Origin: Bradyrhizobium murdochi
Lineage (GTDB): Bacteria; Pseudomonadota; Alphaproteobacteria; Rhizobiales; Xanthobacteraceae
Length of the DNA stretch: 64,000 nucleotides
Direction of reading: 5' to 3'
Assembly (NCBI RefSeq): GCF_000472965.1
Contig: NZ_AXAU01000020.1
Coordinates: forward strand, 1-64,000
The translations under genes were made by a program, and so were the position numbers. Shown one piece after another: positions 42,045 to 50,023 of this stretch. Position 1 is the first letter of the stretch, and the number at the start of each line of letters is the position of its first letter. The notes below the pieces were generated by a model. That model worked only from the letters and a program-made list of their open reading frames with translations. It did no database searches and was not told where the DNA came from.

Positions 42045-43081
42045 CGGCCATTCCCTCGCCACGGCCGCAAGCTGCCGAACGGACGTGTATCGTCGAGCCA
42101 GTAAACCGCGGGCAATATCAGCCGCTGCAACGCCAGCACGGCGGAGGCTGCGAGCAGCGCCGGCAATGAACCGGCCGGCACATCCCGCTGGACGTAGCGG
42201 CGGGCGCCAGCGAGATCGATGCGGCCGAGCTGCAGGACATCGTCGCCCCTGGCGTAATCGAGCTCGCGCGCGCACCAGGCGTTATATTGTTCGTCGCGAT
42301 GCTTAGGCGCCGCTTCGAATGTTTTCTTCAGCGCGTCCGACCCGCCGGTATAGGCATTGGTGATGACAAAGCGCGCCTCATCAAACCCGGCTTCCTCGCC
42401 CACGCCGAACACGGCGCGATGACGGGACATGATGCCGCGCGCCAGTTGCAGGTGCGCAAAGCTCTGGCGCGAATCCGGATGGGGCGACGGAAAGACATCC
42501 GAAAAAGTCTGGCTGACCATGCCAACCACCGACGGCACCTGGGTGACATTCGAGATCCATTTCGGACGCAGGCCGTCACGGGCAAACAGAACGAGCGCCG
42601 TCAGGCCATACAGCACCCAGGAGAGCCCTTGCCCACGCTCATCGGGATCGACCATGACGAGGCCGAGATGCGTGACCTCCACCGGCTCGCCGTCGAGTTC
42701 CACCTTCATGACCGACAGCGCGTTGAAGGCAATCGGCCGGCCCGTTGCTTCCTCTGAGATCAGCGTGACGATGGCGCGCGACAGCCGTTCGCGCTCGCCG
42801 GAGAAGATGCCGTAGGTTAGGCTCTCCTTCGGCAGTGTCTTGGCCGCCACGACGCGCAGTTGCGAGACCAACTCGTCGAGTTCAGCTTCGGAAAGCGACA
42901 GGCCGGGGGCTTCGACGATTCGCGTGACCAGCCCGGTATGGGTGCGCAGGGTGAGATCGATGGTGGGCTGGCGCAGCGCCTTCAGCCAGAAGGCGGCGTA
43001 ACCGCGCAGCCGGCCGGCGGTGGACCCGACCTGCATCAGGCCGCGACGTATCGCCGAGTTATCGCTCCAGAAAGACGCCAT
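42041..43081 (-). CDS. GNAT-like acyltransferase with C-terminal membrane segment, 346 aa
   Basis: 'VTHLGLVMVDPDERGQGLSWVLYGLTALVLFARDG' (about residues 133-167) matches GNAT motif A, with R-G-Q-G-L binding the acyl-CoA pyrophosphate. The N-terminal part includes 'LRTHTGLVTRIV' and conserved charged stretches. A hydrophobic segment near residue 310-330 ('ALLAASAVLALQRLILPAVYWL') may anchor the C-terminus. The start may be ATG 43081 or GTG 43096. It is coupled to the downstream polytopic membrane gene. The acceptor could be a lipid, sugar or small molecule; I cannot decide. Confidence 0.65.
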   Translation of the reverse strand: MASFWSDNSAIRRGLMQVGSTAGRLRGYAAFWLKALRQPTIDLTLRTHTGLVTRIVEAPGLSLSEAELDELVSQLRVVAAKTLPKESLTYGIFSGERERLSRAIVTLISEEATGRPIAFNALSVMKVELDGEPVEVTHLGLVMVDPDERGQGLSWVLYGLTALVLFARDGLRPKWISNVTQVPSVVGMVSQTFSDVFPSPHPDSRQSFAHLQLARGIMSRHRAVFGVGEEAGFDEARFVITNAYTGGSDALKKTFEAAPKHRDEQYNAWCARELDYARGDDVLQLGRIDLAGARRYVQRDVPAGSLPALLAASAVLALQRLILPAVYWLDDTRPFGSLRPWRGNGR

Positions 43082-43206
43082 GCGATCCGCCTGCACCGGG
43101 GCCGGACTTGTGCGCCCCGCCCGTTAAGGACCCATGATTGCGGCGCGTTGCGGCTGCGGCAAGGTAAACGATGTGTTGAACGCTTCGAACGCCCAGCATG
43201 ATATGC

Positions 43207-43260
43207 AAACGGCGGATACCGCAGCATCCGCCGCCTGCTTTCGCCAGTACCACGCCACAC
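43207..43260. repeat. Direct repeat unit 1 with hairpin
   Basis: ACGGCGGATACCGCAGCATCCGCCG followed by TCGCCAGTACCACGCCACA. The same arrangement with few changes recurs at 43929-43981. The GGCGGAT/ATCCGCC arms form a hairpin. The two copies bracket a frameshifted membrane-protein gene. Confidence 0.65.
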
Positions 43261-43427
43261 GGTACGATGCCTGAATTCCATTTGTGCGACTTCGCCCGCT
43301 TGGGATTTCTGCGCTCGCGCCAGTTAATGACCTATGAGTTATGCAGTCTTAGGTTGCTGCAGGGTAAACGATGCATTTAGCCGCCGTATTAAATGATCCA
43401 TGATGGGGAACGGCTGACGTTGCGGGG

Positions 43428-43861
43428 TCAGGTCGTCCGGCTGCGACGGTGCGCGAGCAGCGAGCACGCACCTGTATTGAGCGCCCCGATGACTGCGATC
43501 GGAATCAGCGTGTGCAGCGGCGGCGTCATCTGGCCTCCCAGTAGTTGGGCTGCCAGGAAAAGGACGAGACCGACGGCAACGGCCGCTCCGACGATCGCGG
43601 TCAAAGGCGCCCTCAAGGAGATAGGCACAACCCAAGCCAGAACTCCGTCAAAGGGGCCGGTGATCGCACATACAACCAGACTGAACACAAACGCTATCGG
43701 GACGCCGTAAAGGTCGGCGGCATATCCCGGATCGCAATGGTCACCACTGAAAAGGCTATGAGCACTCCGAGGACGGGACCCAGCAACACGAACACGAGCG
43801 CTCTTCGCAGCGAAGTCGGATGCGCACGGCCGTCATCATTTTCAGGAGCAGGCACGGACAT
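43428..43861 (-). pseudogene. Membrane protein gene split by a frameshift, about 145 codons
   Basis: From ATG 43861 (AAAGGGA upstream) the minus strand reads 'MSVPAPENDDGRAHPTSLRR' then a hydrophobic helix 'VFVLLGPVLGVLIAFSVVT' and stops soon after. Near 43715-43725 a one-base change of frame continues it as 'AADLYGVPIAFVFSLVVCAITGPFDG', followed by two more hydrophobic segments to the stop at 43428. The joined product would have four membrane helices. No family is recognised. The break may be real or a sequencing error. It lies downstream of the YiaA/B and PspA-like genes. Confidence 0.65.
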
Positions 43862-43928
43862 TCCCTTTCAGTTTGCTTTGCCTGGTAGCGAGTTGCCGCT
43901 TCTGGTGAGAGCGAAGGCGGACGAGCGA

Positions 43929-43981
43929 ACGGCGGATGCCGAAACATCCGCCGTCAGCCCTCGCCAGCACCACGCCACAGG
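43929..43981. repeat. Direct repeat unit 2 with hairpin
   Basis: ACGGCGGATGCCGAAACATCCGCCG followed by TCGCCAGCACCACGCCACA, similar to 43207-43260. It lies just after the stop of the YiaA/B gene. Confidence 0.65.
43930..43953 (-). terminator. Terminator-like hairpin after the YiaA/B gene
   Basis: The minus strand folds CGGCGGATG / CATCCGCCG across a TTTCGG-type loop about 30 bases after the stop at 43982. Only TTC follows, so it is a weak intrinsic terminator or an mRNA-stabilising stem. Confidence 0.5.
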
Positions 43982-44257
43982 TTACGCGGCTTTGGAAACT
44001 TCCATTAGTAGCCGCTCGGCCTTTGCGTCCTCAATGCGGTTCACCAGCTTGCCGCTCTCGTGCATGTCGCGCACGGTCTTGGTCAGGGTGACGCAGGACT
44101 GCACCAGCATCACAATGCCCATTGCGAGATAGCCCTTGATCCAGAGATCAAGCGGCAGGAAGAACACGCCGACAGCGACCATGAAGGCCGAGGCGGCAAA
44201 CGAAATGTAGGTGAAGGTAACCCAGGCACCGCTGTGGGGTTGGACGTTCTGGTTCAT
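43982..44257 (-). CDS. YiaA/YiaB-family inner membrane protein, 91 aa
   Basis: Two hydrophobic helices (about residues 13-35 and 40-58) in 'FTYISFAASAFMVAVGVFFLPLDLWIKGYLAMGIVMLVQSCVTLTKTVRD' match the YiaA/YiaB pattern; the charged C-terminus faces the cytoplasm. CAGGAGAT precedes ATG 44257. It lies 44 bases after the PspA-like gene in the same direction, probably in one operon. YiaA/B proteins are of unknown biochemical function; the PspA partner suggests an envelope-stress role. Confidence 0.8.
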   Translation of the reverse strand: MNQNVQPHSGAWVTFTYISFAASAFMVAVGVFFLPLDLWIKGYLAMGIVMLVQSCVTLTKTVRDMHESGKLVNRIEDAKAERLLMEVSKAA

Positions 44258-44301
44258 GACAATCTCCTGTTGATATGGGTTTTAATCGATCGGGTTCAGT
44301 T

Positions 44302-44997
44302 TCAGGCAGCTTGCGTGCGTTTGGCGTTCAACCGCGCGAGCACGTCGTCCGCGGTTGATTTCAGGCGTGGCCCAAAGCCCTGTTCGGCGAGCTTTTCGGC
44401 GGTCGCCAGCGGACCGCCGGCGGCATCGAGTTCGATCAAGGCATCGGCGGCGGCCTGGGCCTCGATCTGCCGGTCGCGCAGCCGCTTGAGCGTGTTCTCC
44501 GCTTCCGGCAGCGTGGATTCATAAGGCCGCGCCGCCTCGACCCCACCCCGGCGCAGCGCGCGAACTGCTTCTGACGCGCGGGCAATGCGACGGCCGCGAT
44601 CAAGTTCGGTGATCCGCGCCTCGGCGTTGGCGACCTGGCGCTTCATGCGCGTGATTTCAGACGCAAACAGGGTCCGCGCGGTCATCGCGGCGTCGCGGTC
44701 GGCCTCGAGATTGGCGATTGCCTGCGCCGCTTCGCGGGCGAGATCTTCCCTTCCGCCGTCGAGCGCGGCGGTGGCGCGGACTTCGAGATCGGCGATGCGA
44801 GCGTTGGTGGCGTCGAGACGGCGACCCTCCTGCTGGTCGCCCGCGATCGCCAGCGCCAGCGAGCGCTTGGAACGTTCGACAGCCGCGGCGGCGTCACGCA
44901 TCTGCTGATCGAGAATGAGCAGCGCCGCGCGGTCTTCCAGTTCTTCTCCCGCGGCAGCCACGCTGCCCCGGAAAAGCGTCAAAACAGTTTTGAACAT
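44302..44997 (-). CDS. PspA/IM30-family protein, 231 aa
   Basis: A long coiled-coil protein as in the ESCRT-III-like PspA/IM30 family. 'MFKTVLTLFRGSVAAAGEELEDRAALLILDQQMRDAAAAVERSKRSLALAIAGDQ' matches the N-terminal helices, and heptad-rich helices run through to about residue 190. Such proteins bind and protect the inner membrane under stress. AGGGAGC precedes ATG 44997. One 13-base palindrome lies just upstream of this start (45016-45028), shared with the divergent tetR gene. It is the first gene of a stress operon with the YiaA/B gene. Confidence 0.82.
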   Translation of the reverse strand: MFKTVLTLFRGSVAAAGEELEDRAALLILDQQMRDAAAAVERSKRSLALAIAGDQQEGRRLDATNARIADLEVRATAALDGGREDLAREAAQAIANLEADRDAAMTARTLFASEITRMKRQVANAEARITELDRGRRIARASEAVRALRRGGVEAARPYESTLPEAENTLKRLRDRQIEAQAAADALIELDAAGGPLATAEKLAEQGFGPRLKSTADDVLARLNAKRTQAA

Positions 44998-45015
44998 TGG
45001 TAGCTCCCTGTGTTA

Positions 45016-45086
45016 TGAGCATTGCTCATGAAAAGATTGTAGCAGCACCGTGAGCATTGCTCAAGAAATATTTTGAGCATTGCTCA
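45016..45086. promoter_or_regulatory. Three copies of the palindrome TGAGCATTGCTCA
   Basis: Exact 13-base palindromes lie at 45016-45028, 45051-45063 and 45074-45086. They fill the 101-base gap between the divergent pspA-like and tetR starts. Start-to-start spacings are 35 and 23 bases. Site 1 is 18 bases before the pspA-like start; site 3 ends 12 bases before the tetR start. They are the obvious operators of the TetR protein, giving autorepression and control of the pspA-yiaA unit. Confidence 0.85.
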
Positions 45087-45098
45087 AGATTGGAAAAG

Positions 45099-45707
45099 AT
45101 GTCTAAGGCATTGGAAAGGCGAGCCAAACTTCGAGAATCCCTGATCGAAGCGGCGGAGCGACGGATTGCCGCAGGGGGGCTGGCGGGTCTGAAAACGCGC
45201 GATCTGGCGCGGGACATCAGCATCGCCAACGGTGCGGTCTACAATCTCGTCGAAGATGTGGACGAACTGATCCTGCGGGTCGGGTCGCGCACGCTGGCGC
45301 GGCTCGACGCCACGCTCACGGCTGCCGAAGCCGAAGGGCCGCCCTCCCCTCGCGAGACGCTGGTCCGCATTGCGGTCGCCTATTGCGATTTCGCCGCCGA
45401 GAATCTCGAACTGTGGCGCGCGCTGTTCGAGCATCGGATGGCGCCGGGCAAGCCGGTGCCGGAATGGGCGATCAGCGAACAGATGAATCTATTCCGCCAT
45501 ATCTATCGCCCGCTAGCAGAACTCTTTCCGAAGCGCACGGCGGACGAACTCGGCGTGACCGCACGCAGTCTTTTTTCGGCCGTGCATGGCATGGTGCTGC
45601 TCGGCCTCGAGCAGAAGCTGATCGCGGTGCCGGTCGAAGCATTGCGCGAGGAGATCGCGGCGATCGTGCGCGCGATGGTCGATGGGCTCACCGCAACGAG
45701 CCGTTGA
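45099..45707 (+). CDS. TetR-family repressor, 202 aa
   Basis: The N-terminal helix-turn-helix is at about residues 8-55 ('RAKLRESLIEAAERRIAAGGLAGLKTRDLARDISIANGAVYNLVEDVDELI'), with a C-terminal ligand-binding helical domain. The start is ATG 45099; an upstream TTG at 45057 would overlap the operator sites. The C-terminal domain resembles the TetR_C group found with membrane stress genes. It is divergent from the pspA-like gene, with three palindromes between, and probably represses both. The inducing ligand is unknown. Confidence 0.87.
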   Translation: MSKALERRAKLRESLIEAAERRIAAGGLAGLKTRDLARDISIANGAVYNLVEDVDELILRVGSRTLARLDATLTAAEAEGPPSPRETLVRIAVAYCDFAAENLELWRALFEHRMAPGKPVPEWAISEQMNLFRHIYRPLAELFPKRTADELGVTARSLFSAVHGMVLLGLEQKLIAVPVEALREEIAAIVRAMVDGLTATSR

Positions 45708-45858
45708 GTTTCGATGCTTGCGCCACGCGCTTAATGAATCGGAATTTAGTCAGGCTCCCGGGGAGTTGAAGGTCGGATCACTGCAAACGAATGGTGATTC
45801 CTCGCAATCATCGCCACCTGCGTGGTTGGGAGCGCTCTTGCTCAAACGGAGAATGGTT

Positions 45859-46320
45859 ATGTTGCGGAAGATGATAATCGCGTTGTTGGCCGTTGCATCG
45901 GTCGGCCTGGCTTCACCGACAATGGCGCTGGCGCGTGGCGGCGGAGGTGGAGGCCATGGCGGCGGCTTTGGTGGCGGCGGCTTTGGTGGCGGCGGCTTTG
46001 GTGGCCGCGGCTTTCACGGCGGCAGCATCGGCGGTGGCGGCTTCCACGGTGGTGGCTTTGGCGGCTTCCATGACGGTGGTTTTCACGGCGGCGGTTTCGC
46101 CGGTGGATTCCATCATGGCGGCTTCGGCCGCGGATTCCATGGCGGTTACGGACGCCGTTTCGTGTACGCTCCCGGGTTCGGCTACGGCTTCTACCCGTAC
46201 AGCTATTATGATTACGCCTACGATCCCTACGCCTACTACGGCGACGGCTGCTATGTGGTGAGGCACCGTGTGCACACCAAACATGGCTGGCGGCTACGAC
46301 CCGTTCAGGTCTGCAGTTGA
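45859..46320 (+). CDS. Secreted glycine/histidine-rich protein, 153 aa
   Basis: A signal peptide (MLRKMIIALLAVASVGLASPTMALA) is followed by about 70 residues of GGGFGG/HGGGF-type repeats and then a tyrosine-rich stretch 'GYGFYPYSYYDYAYDPYAYYG'. It ends in a small conserved-looking segment with two cysteines ('DGCYVVRHRVHTKHGWRLRPVQVCS'). The C-terminal part resembles other short rhizobial secreted proteins. Start 45859 has GGAG seven bases upstream; ATG 45853 is too close. Function is unknown; the repeats suggest a structural or surface role. Confidence 0.7.
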   Translation: MLRKMIIALLAVASVGLASPTMALARGGGGGGHGGGFGGGGFGGGGFGGRGFHGGSIGGGGFHGGGFGGFHDGGFHGGGFAGGFHHGGFGRGFHGGYGRRFVYAPGFGYGFYPYSYYDYAYDPYAYYGDGCYVVRHRVHTKHGWRLRPVQVCS

Positions 46321-46399
46321 TCACATATCGGTTCATATCATCAGGTGATCTCAGCGCGCTCTCCGACTGAGGTCACCTCCTTGACCGGTGAGGTCTCGG

Positions 46400-46927
46400 T
46401 CAATCGCGATCGTCGCGGTCGTGCTCCGGCAGGCGCTTCCATGGATCCTCGCCTCTCGGAGGCTCGCCAGGTCCATAATTCTCCACGATCAAATCTTCAA
46501 GCCAGAGCGCGCCGTGCGGGCCAGCGACGCGCTTCGAGCGCAATGCGCTGGTCCAGTTGCACACCTCGGGTTGATAGTACACATAGCGACTGCTCTTCGC
46601 CCTGATCGCGAAGAAGAGGTAGGCGCGGCCCGGCTCGAAGTAAAATTCGCAATCCATGTCCTTGTAGACGTCGAGCAGCCTGATGCGGGCGGCCAGTTTG
46701 TCGGCGCCCTTCCAAACTCGATCCACGTCGACGGTCCAGGTATGATCCTTCACTTCCATCACCCTGCCGGTGAAAACGTATTGAGTGCGTGCGAAGCCCT
46801 GGGCAGGCGAGATTGTATCGCACGCGCAGGCATGCGCGATGTCAGATCCCGCCGCCGACAGACACAGCAATCCAACAAGCCAAGCAAGAACCTTAAAGGG
46901 CGACCGGCACGAGATGTAATGGGTCAT
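46400..46927 (-). CDS. Secreted NTR/TIMP-like cysteine-rich protein, 175 aa
   Basis: The signal peptide runs to about residue 33 (ending 'DIAHA-CACDT'). The mature protein starts at or near 'CACDTISPAQGFARTQYVFTGRVMEVKD', with 'TVDVDRVWKGAD' and later Cys residues in 'DCEFYFEPGRAYLFF' and 'EVCNWTS'. This CxC start, central 'V-x-R-V-W-K-G' strand and two later Cys fit the OB-fold NTR/TIMP pattern. No bacterial target is known to me. GAGGGAGG lies upstream of ATG 46927. Alternatively, it could be an unrelated cysteine-bridged domain. Confidence 0.65.
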   Translation of the reverse strand: MTHYISCRSPFKVLAWLVGLLCLSAAGSDIAHACACDTISPAQGFARTQYVFTGRVMEVKDHTWTVDVDRVWKGADKLAARIRLLDVYKDMDCEFYFEPGRAYLFFAIRAKSSRYVYYQPEVCNWTSALRSKRVAGPHGALWLEDLIVENYGPGEPPRGEDPWKRLPEHDRDDRD

Positions 46928-47011
46928 ATCCCACCTCCCTCGAAAGGAGTCGAGCCAAAGGTGCAGGCCGGCATGTCGCGCCGCGGTCGGCTCAAGATGC
47001 AGCGCAATCGG

Positions 47012-47425
47012 CTACACCTCTACAATCACGTAATTGTCCTCGACGCGGACCGGAAACGTCTCGGCCACGTAAGGCCCCTTCTGCAGTTCTTCGCCGCTTT
47101 CGACCGCGACCGGATAGGAGCGCACCTTCACCCGTTTCGGATCGAACCAGGACTGGCCGTTGCGCATGTCGAATTCCCAGCCGTGCCACGGGCAGCGCAA
47201 GAGCTCGCCGACGCGGGAGCGCTCATACACGCCGGGCTCCGGTGAGGTCAGCCGCGCCACGCAGGCGGCCTTTTCCAGCGGCGCGCCCTCGTGCGGGCAG
47301 CGGTTGAGCAGCGCGAAGAACTCGCCATTGACGTGGAATACGACGATGTCGCGGCCCTCGATGCCGAACACCTTGTTGCCGCCGGGCGGGATATCGGACG
47401 TGCGGGCGACGATGTGGCGGGCCAT
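47012..47425 (-). CDS. Rieske [2Fe-2S] ferredoxin-type protein, 137 aa
   Basis: The Rieske cluster ligands are 'CPHEGAPL' (about residues 43-50) and 'CPWHGWEFD' (about 78-86), the usual C-x-H and C-x2-H pair. There is no membrane helix, so it is a soluble electron carrier or oxygenase subunit. It begins 16 bases after the stop of the amidohydrolase gene on the same strand, so one transcript is likely. The longer loop between the motifs (about 27 residues) is usual for small oxygenase-type Rieske proteins. No catalytic oxygenase subunit is nearby. Confidence 0.87.
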   Translation of the reverse strand: MARHIVARTSDIPPGGNKVFGIEGRDIVVFHVNGEFFALLNRCPHEGAPLEKAACVARLTSPEPGVYERSRVGELLRCPWHGWEFDMRNGQSWFDPKRVKVRSYPVAVESGEELQKGPYVAETFPVRVEDNYVIVEV

Positions 47426-47441
47426 GTGATCCTGTCGTTAC

Positions 47442-48554
47442 TTAGAGCTTGTAGAGGGCGCGCGCGTTGCCGTTGAAGATTTTCCGGCGCTCGGTTTCGG
47501 TCAGCGGCGTCTTGAACGCATAGCGCGGATCGTCGAAATCCCAGTGCGGGTAGTCCGACGAGAACAGCAGGCGATCGGCGCCGACCCATTCGATCAGCGA
47601 GCGCAGATGTTTTGCTTCGTCCGGCTCGTCGATGGGCTGCGTCGTAAACCAGAAATGCTCCTTCACATATTCGGACGGACGGCGCTTGAGGTGCGGCACC
47701 TCGCTGCGGAACGCCTCAAAGTGCCGGTCCATGCGCCAGGTGGCAGATGGAATCCAGCCGAAGCCGCCTTCGATGAAGACGATCTTCAAGTTCGGGAAGC
47801 GCTCTGGCACGCCTTCGAGCACGAGGCTCGTAAGCTGCGCAGCCATGGTGTGCGCGTTCGACTGGTGCTCCTCGACGTAATACGACGGCCAGCCGCCGCC
47901 GGTCGGCGCATGCCCGCCATAGCCGCCGACATGAATGCCGAGCGGCAGGCCGAGCTCCTGCGCGCGGGCATAGATCGGCCAGTAGCGGCGGCGGCCGAGC
48001 GGCTCGTTGGCGCGCGGGCAGACGTTGATCTGCACATAGCGGCCGATCTTGGCGCAGCGCTCGATCTCGGCGATCGCGAACTCTGTGTCGTCCTGGCCGG
48101 CGAGGATCGAAGCCTTCAGCCGCGGCTCGCGATCGGACCAGAAGGCGAGTTGCCAGTCGTTGATGGCGCGCTGGATCGCGGCGCCGAATTCCAGGTTCTG
48201 CTGCGAGAAGATGAAGAGATCGAGCACCTGCAAGATGCCGAACTCGATATCGAGCGGATCGAGATGCTGCTTGCGCATGAAATCGAGATCAGAGCCCGGA
48301 GGTCCGCCAGTCGGCGGCCAGGCATCGCGGCGCGCGATCAGCGGCGAGGAACGCGGATAGGGCGTGGTGCCGATATAGGGCGTGCGCAGATGACTGCCGT
48401 AGGTGCGTAAGTGCTCCTGCCAGCGCTTCGGCATGAACTGCTCGATATCGGCATGCGCATGAATGCTCGGATGCACGTCGCAATCGATGATGCGCAGCCG
48501 GCTTTGCGCGGCGGCTTCCTCGGCGAGGATGGGGCGGTCGATGACGTCACTCAT
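47442..48554 (-). CDS. ACMSD-like amidohydrolase-family protein, 370 aa
   Basis: An (alpha/beta)8 metal-dependent hydrolase or decarboxylase of the amidohydrolase_2 group. 'LRIIDCDVHPSIHAHADIEQFMPKRW' supplies the N-terminal metal site, 'LPLGIHVGGYGGH' a mid-barrel His and 'DRLLFSSDYPHWDFDDP' the C-terminal Asp. The family includes ACMSD and 2-hydroxy or resorcylate decarboxylases. GGAGGATC precedes ATG 48554. It lies in the same direction as a Rieske gene and near a paralogue at 48636. It is probably part of an aromatic or heterocycle degradation route. Confidence 0.85.
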   Translation of the reverse strand: MSDVIDRPILAEEAAAQSRLRIIDCDVHPSIHAHADIEQFMPKRWQEHLRTYGSHLRTPYIGTTPYPRSSPLIARRDAWPPTGGPPGSDLDFMRKQHLDPLDIEFGILQVLDLFIFSQQNLEFGAAIQRAINDWQLAFWSDREPRLKASILAGQDDTEFAIAEIERCAKIGRYVQINVCPRANEPLGRRRYWPIYARAQELGLPLGIHVGGYGGHAPTGGGWPSYYVEEHQSNAHTMAAQLTSLVLEGVPERFPNLKIVFIEGGFGWIPSATWRMDRHFEAFRSEVPHLKRRPSEYVKEHFWFTTQPIDEPDEAKHLRSLIEWVGADRLLFSSDYPHWDFDDPRYAFKTPLTETERRKIFNGNARALYKL

Positions 48555-48584
48555 GCGATCCTCCTTGCGTAGACTCTTTGTTTG

Positions 48585-48631
48585 AGCATGATCTTTTCGG
48601 AAAATCGATGCCCACTTTTCTGGATCATGCT
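48585..48631. repeat. Short palindromic intergenic repeat
   Basis: AGCATGATCTTTTCGGAAAA is mirrored by CCACTTTTCTGGATCATGCT. It fills the gap between two amidohydrolase genes. I recall this as a common Bradyrhizobium intergenic sequence; the copy number elsewhere would need a genome search. Confidence 0.7.
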
Positions 48632-48635
48632 GTAT

Positions 48636-49697
48636 TCACGCGGCGAGCTTCAGCCGCGGAAAGGTCTCTAACGGATTGTCGGCACACATACGCGAGACAA
48701 TGCTATCAGGCAGATGCGGCGGCATCGGATCGTCGCCGTCGAACTGCCAGTGCGGATAATCGGATGCGAACAGGAACATCTTGTCGGAGCCGACCTGCTC
48801 GATGATGTCGGCGACGCCGGCCGCATCAGGCGGACCGTCGAACGGCTGCATGGTGACGCGGACATGGTCGCGGATGATTGCGGCCGGCTCGCGCTCGACC
48901 CAGGGCACCTCGACGCGGACGCCGCGCCAGCTCTTGTTGGCGCGCCACATGAAGGCCGGCAGCCAGCTCACGCCCGACTCCATCAGCACGACCTTGAGAT
49001 CGGGGAATTTGCCGAACACGCCCTCATAGATCAGGCTCAGCACCTGGGCCTGAAACGCCTGCGCTTCGGCCAGATAATATTCGTAGCGATAGGACGGCCA
49101 GCCGATCGAACTCGGCGCGGTGCGATAGGCGCTGCCGGCGTGGATCGCGACTGGAAGTTTGTGTTTTGCGGCGGCCTGCCAGACCGGCCAGTAGTGCCGG
49201 CGTCCGAGCAGCGTTTCGCCCTGCGCCATCACCAGCACGGAGACAAAGCGATTGTCGCCGGCGCGGCGCTCGATTTCTTCCACTGCCAGATCCGGCGCCT
49301 GCAAGGGCAACACGATCGAGGCGCTCAGCCTTGAATCCTTCGAAAGCCATTCGGCCGCGATCCAGTCGTTGATCGCCTTGCAGAAACCGGCCGCCATGTA
49401 GGAATCGAACACCGCCTGTGCGCCATAGACCACGTTGCAGATCGCGTGGCTCGAACCAAGCTGGTCGAACGCGCCGCGCTGCACCATCTCGAGATCGCTG
49501 CCCGGCTTGCCATTGGCCGGCCGCCAGTCGGCGCGGCCGGAGAACGGCATGCTGGGGGGATAGGAGTTGAGATCGAGCCCGTCGATGGCGCGGCTGACGA
49601 CCTGCTCTTTCCAGTGATCGTCGAGATAAGGCAAGAGCGTGGTGCGGGTGCCGCCCACCGCGGGATGGATGTCGCAGTCGATCCGCGTGGCCGCCAT
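48636..49697 (-). CDS. Second amidohydrolase-family protein, 353 aa
   Basis: A paralogue of the 370-aa protein downstream. It shares 'RIDCDIHPAVGG', 'LPVAIHAGSAYRTAP' and 'DKMFLFASDYPHWQFDGDDP'. The N-terminal metal site has D-C-D-I-H-P. GAGGAA lies before ATG 49697. A dispersed palindromic repeat separates the two genes. The pair suggests two successive or alternative hydrolysis or decarboxylation steps on related ring products; this is inference. Confidence 0.83.
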   Translation of the reverse strand: MAATRIDCDIHPAVGGTRTTLLPYLDDHWKEQVVSRAIDGLDLNSYPPSMPFSGRADWRPANGKPGSDLEMVQRGAFDQLGSSHAICNVVYGAQAVFDSYMAAGFCKAINDWIAAEWLSKDSRLSASIVLPLQAPDLAVEEIERRAGDNRFVSVLVMAQGETLLGRRHYWPVWQAAAKHKLPVAIHAGSAYRTAPSSIGWPSYRYEYYLAEAQAFQAQVLSLIYEGVFGKFPDLKVVLMESGVSWLPAFMWRANKSWRGVRVEVPWVEREPAAIIRDHVRVTMQPFDGPPDAAGVADIIEQVGSDKMFLFASDYPHWQFDGDDPMPPHLPDSIVSRMCADNPLETFPRLKLAA

Positions 49698-49831
49698 CAG
49701 GGTTCCTCGGATACTGGTTCTTGACGAATTCTTGGCGATCTTGATGTCGCACCGGCAAATGTGCCGCCGATGCTCGGTCGGGGCAAGCGCTTTACCGAAA
49801 GGCCGCCCTGCTCTGGATGCACGCCGTGTTT

Positions 49832-49969
49832 CCCTTCTCCCCTTGTGGGAGAAGGTGGATCAATCGCGCAAGGCGCGATTGAGACGGATGAGGGGTCTAT
49901 CTCCGCGGAGAGAACCCCTCATCCGCCTTCGCTGCGCGAAGGCACCTTCTCCCACAAGGGGAGAAGGGA
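49832..49969. repeat. Long palindromic intergenic repeat (CTTCTCCC family)
   Basis: CCCTTCTCCCCTTGTGGGAG and its mirror CTCCCACAAGGGGAGAAGGG form the ends; GATGAGGGGTCTATCTC pairs roughly with GAGAACCCCTCATC inside. It lies between the divergent amidohydrolase and flavoprotein genes. The long stem could affect transcription from both. Confidence 0.85.
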
Positions 49970-50023
49970 AGTGCCCGCCGATTGACAGGCCAGTCGATCC
50001 CCATCCAAATATCTGCCCATTCA

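Noticed and set aside
45016..45086. CRISPR or iteron array from three TGAGCATTGCTCA units
   Set aside because: Units are 13-bp palindromes at uneven spacing in a divergent promoter beside a TetR gene, which fits operators and not a CRISPR array or replication iterons.
45913..46284. Antisense frame of the glycine-rich gene with Ala/Thr/Val repeats
   Set aside because: It is the mirror of GGC-rich codons; the sense frame has a signal peptide and binding site.
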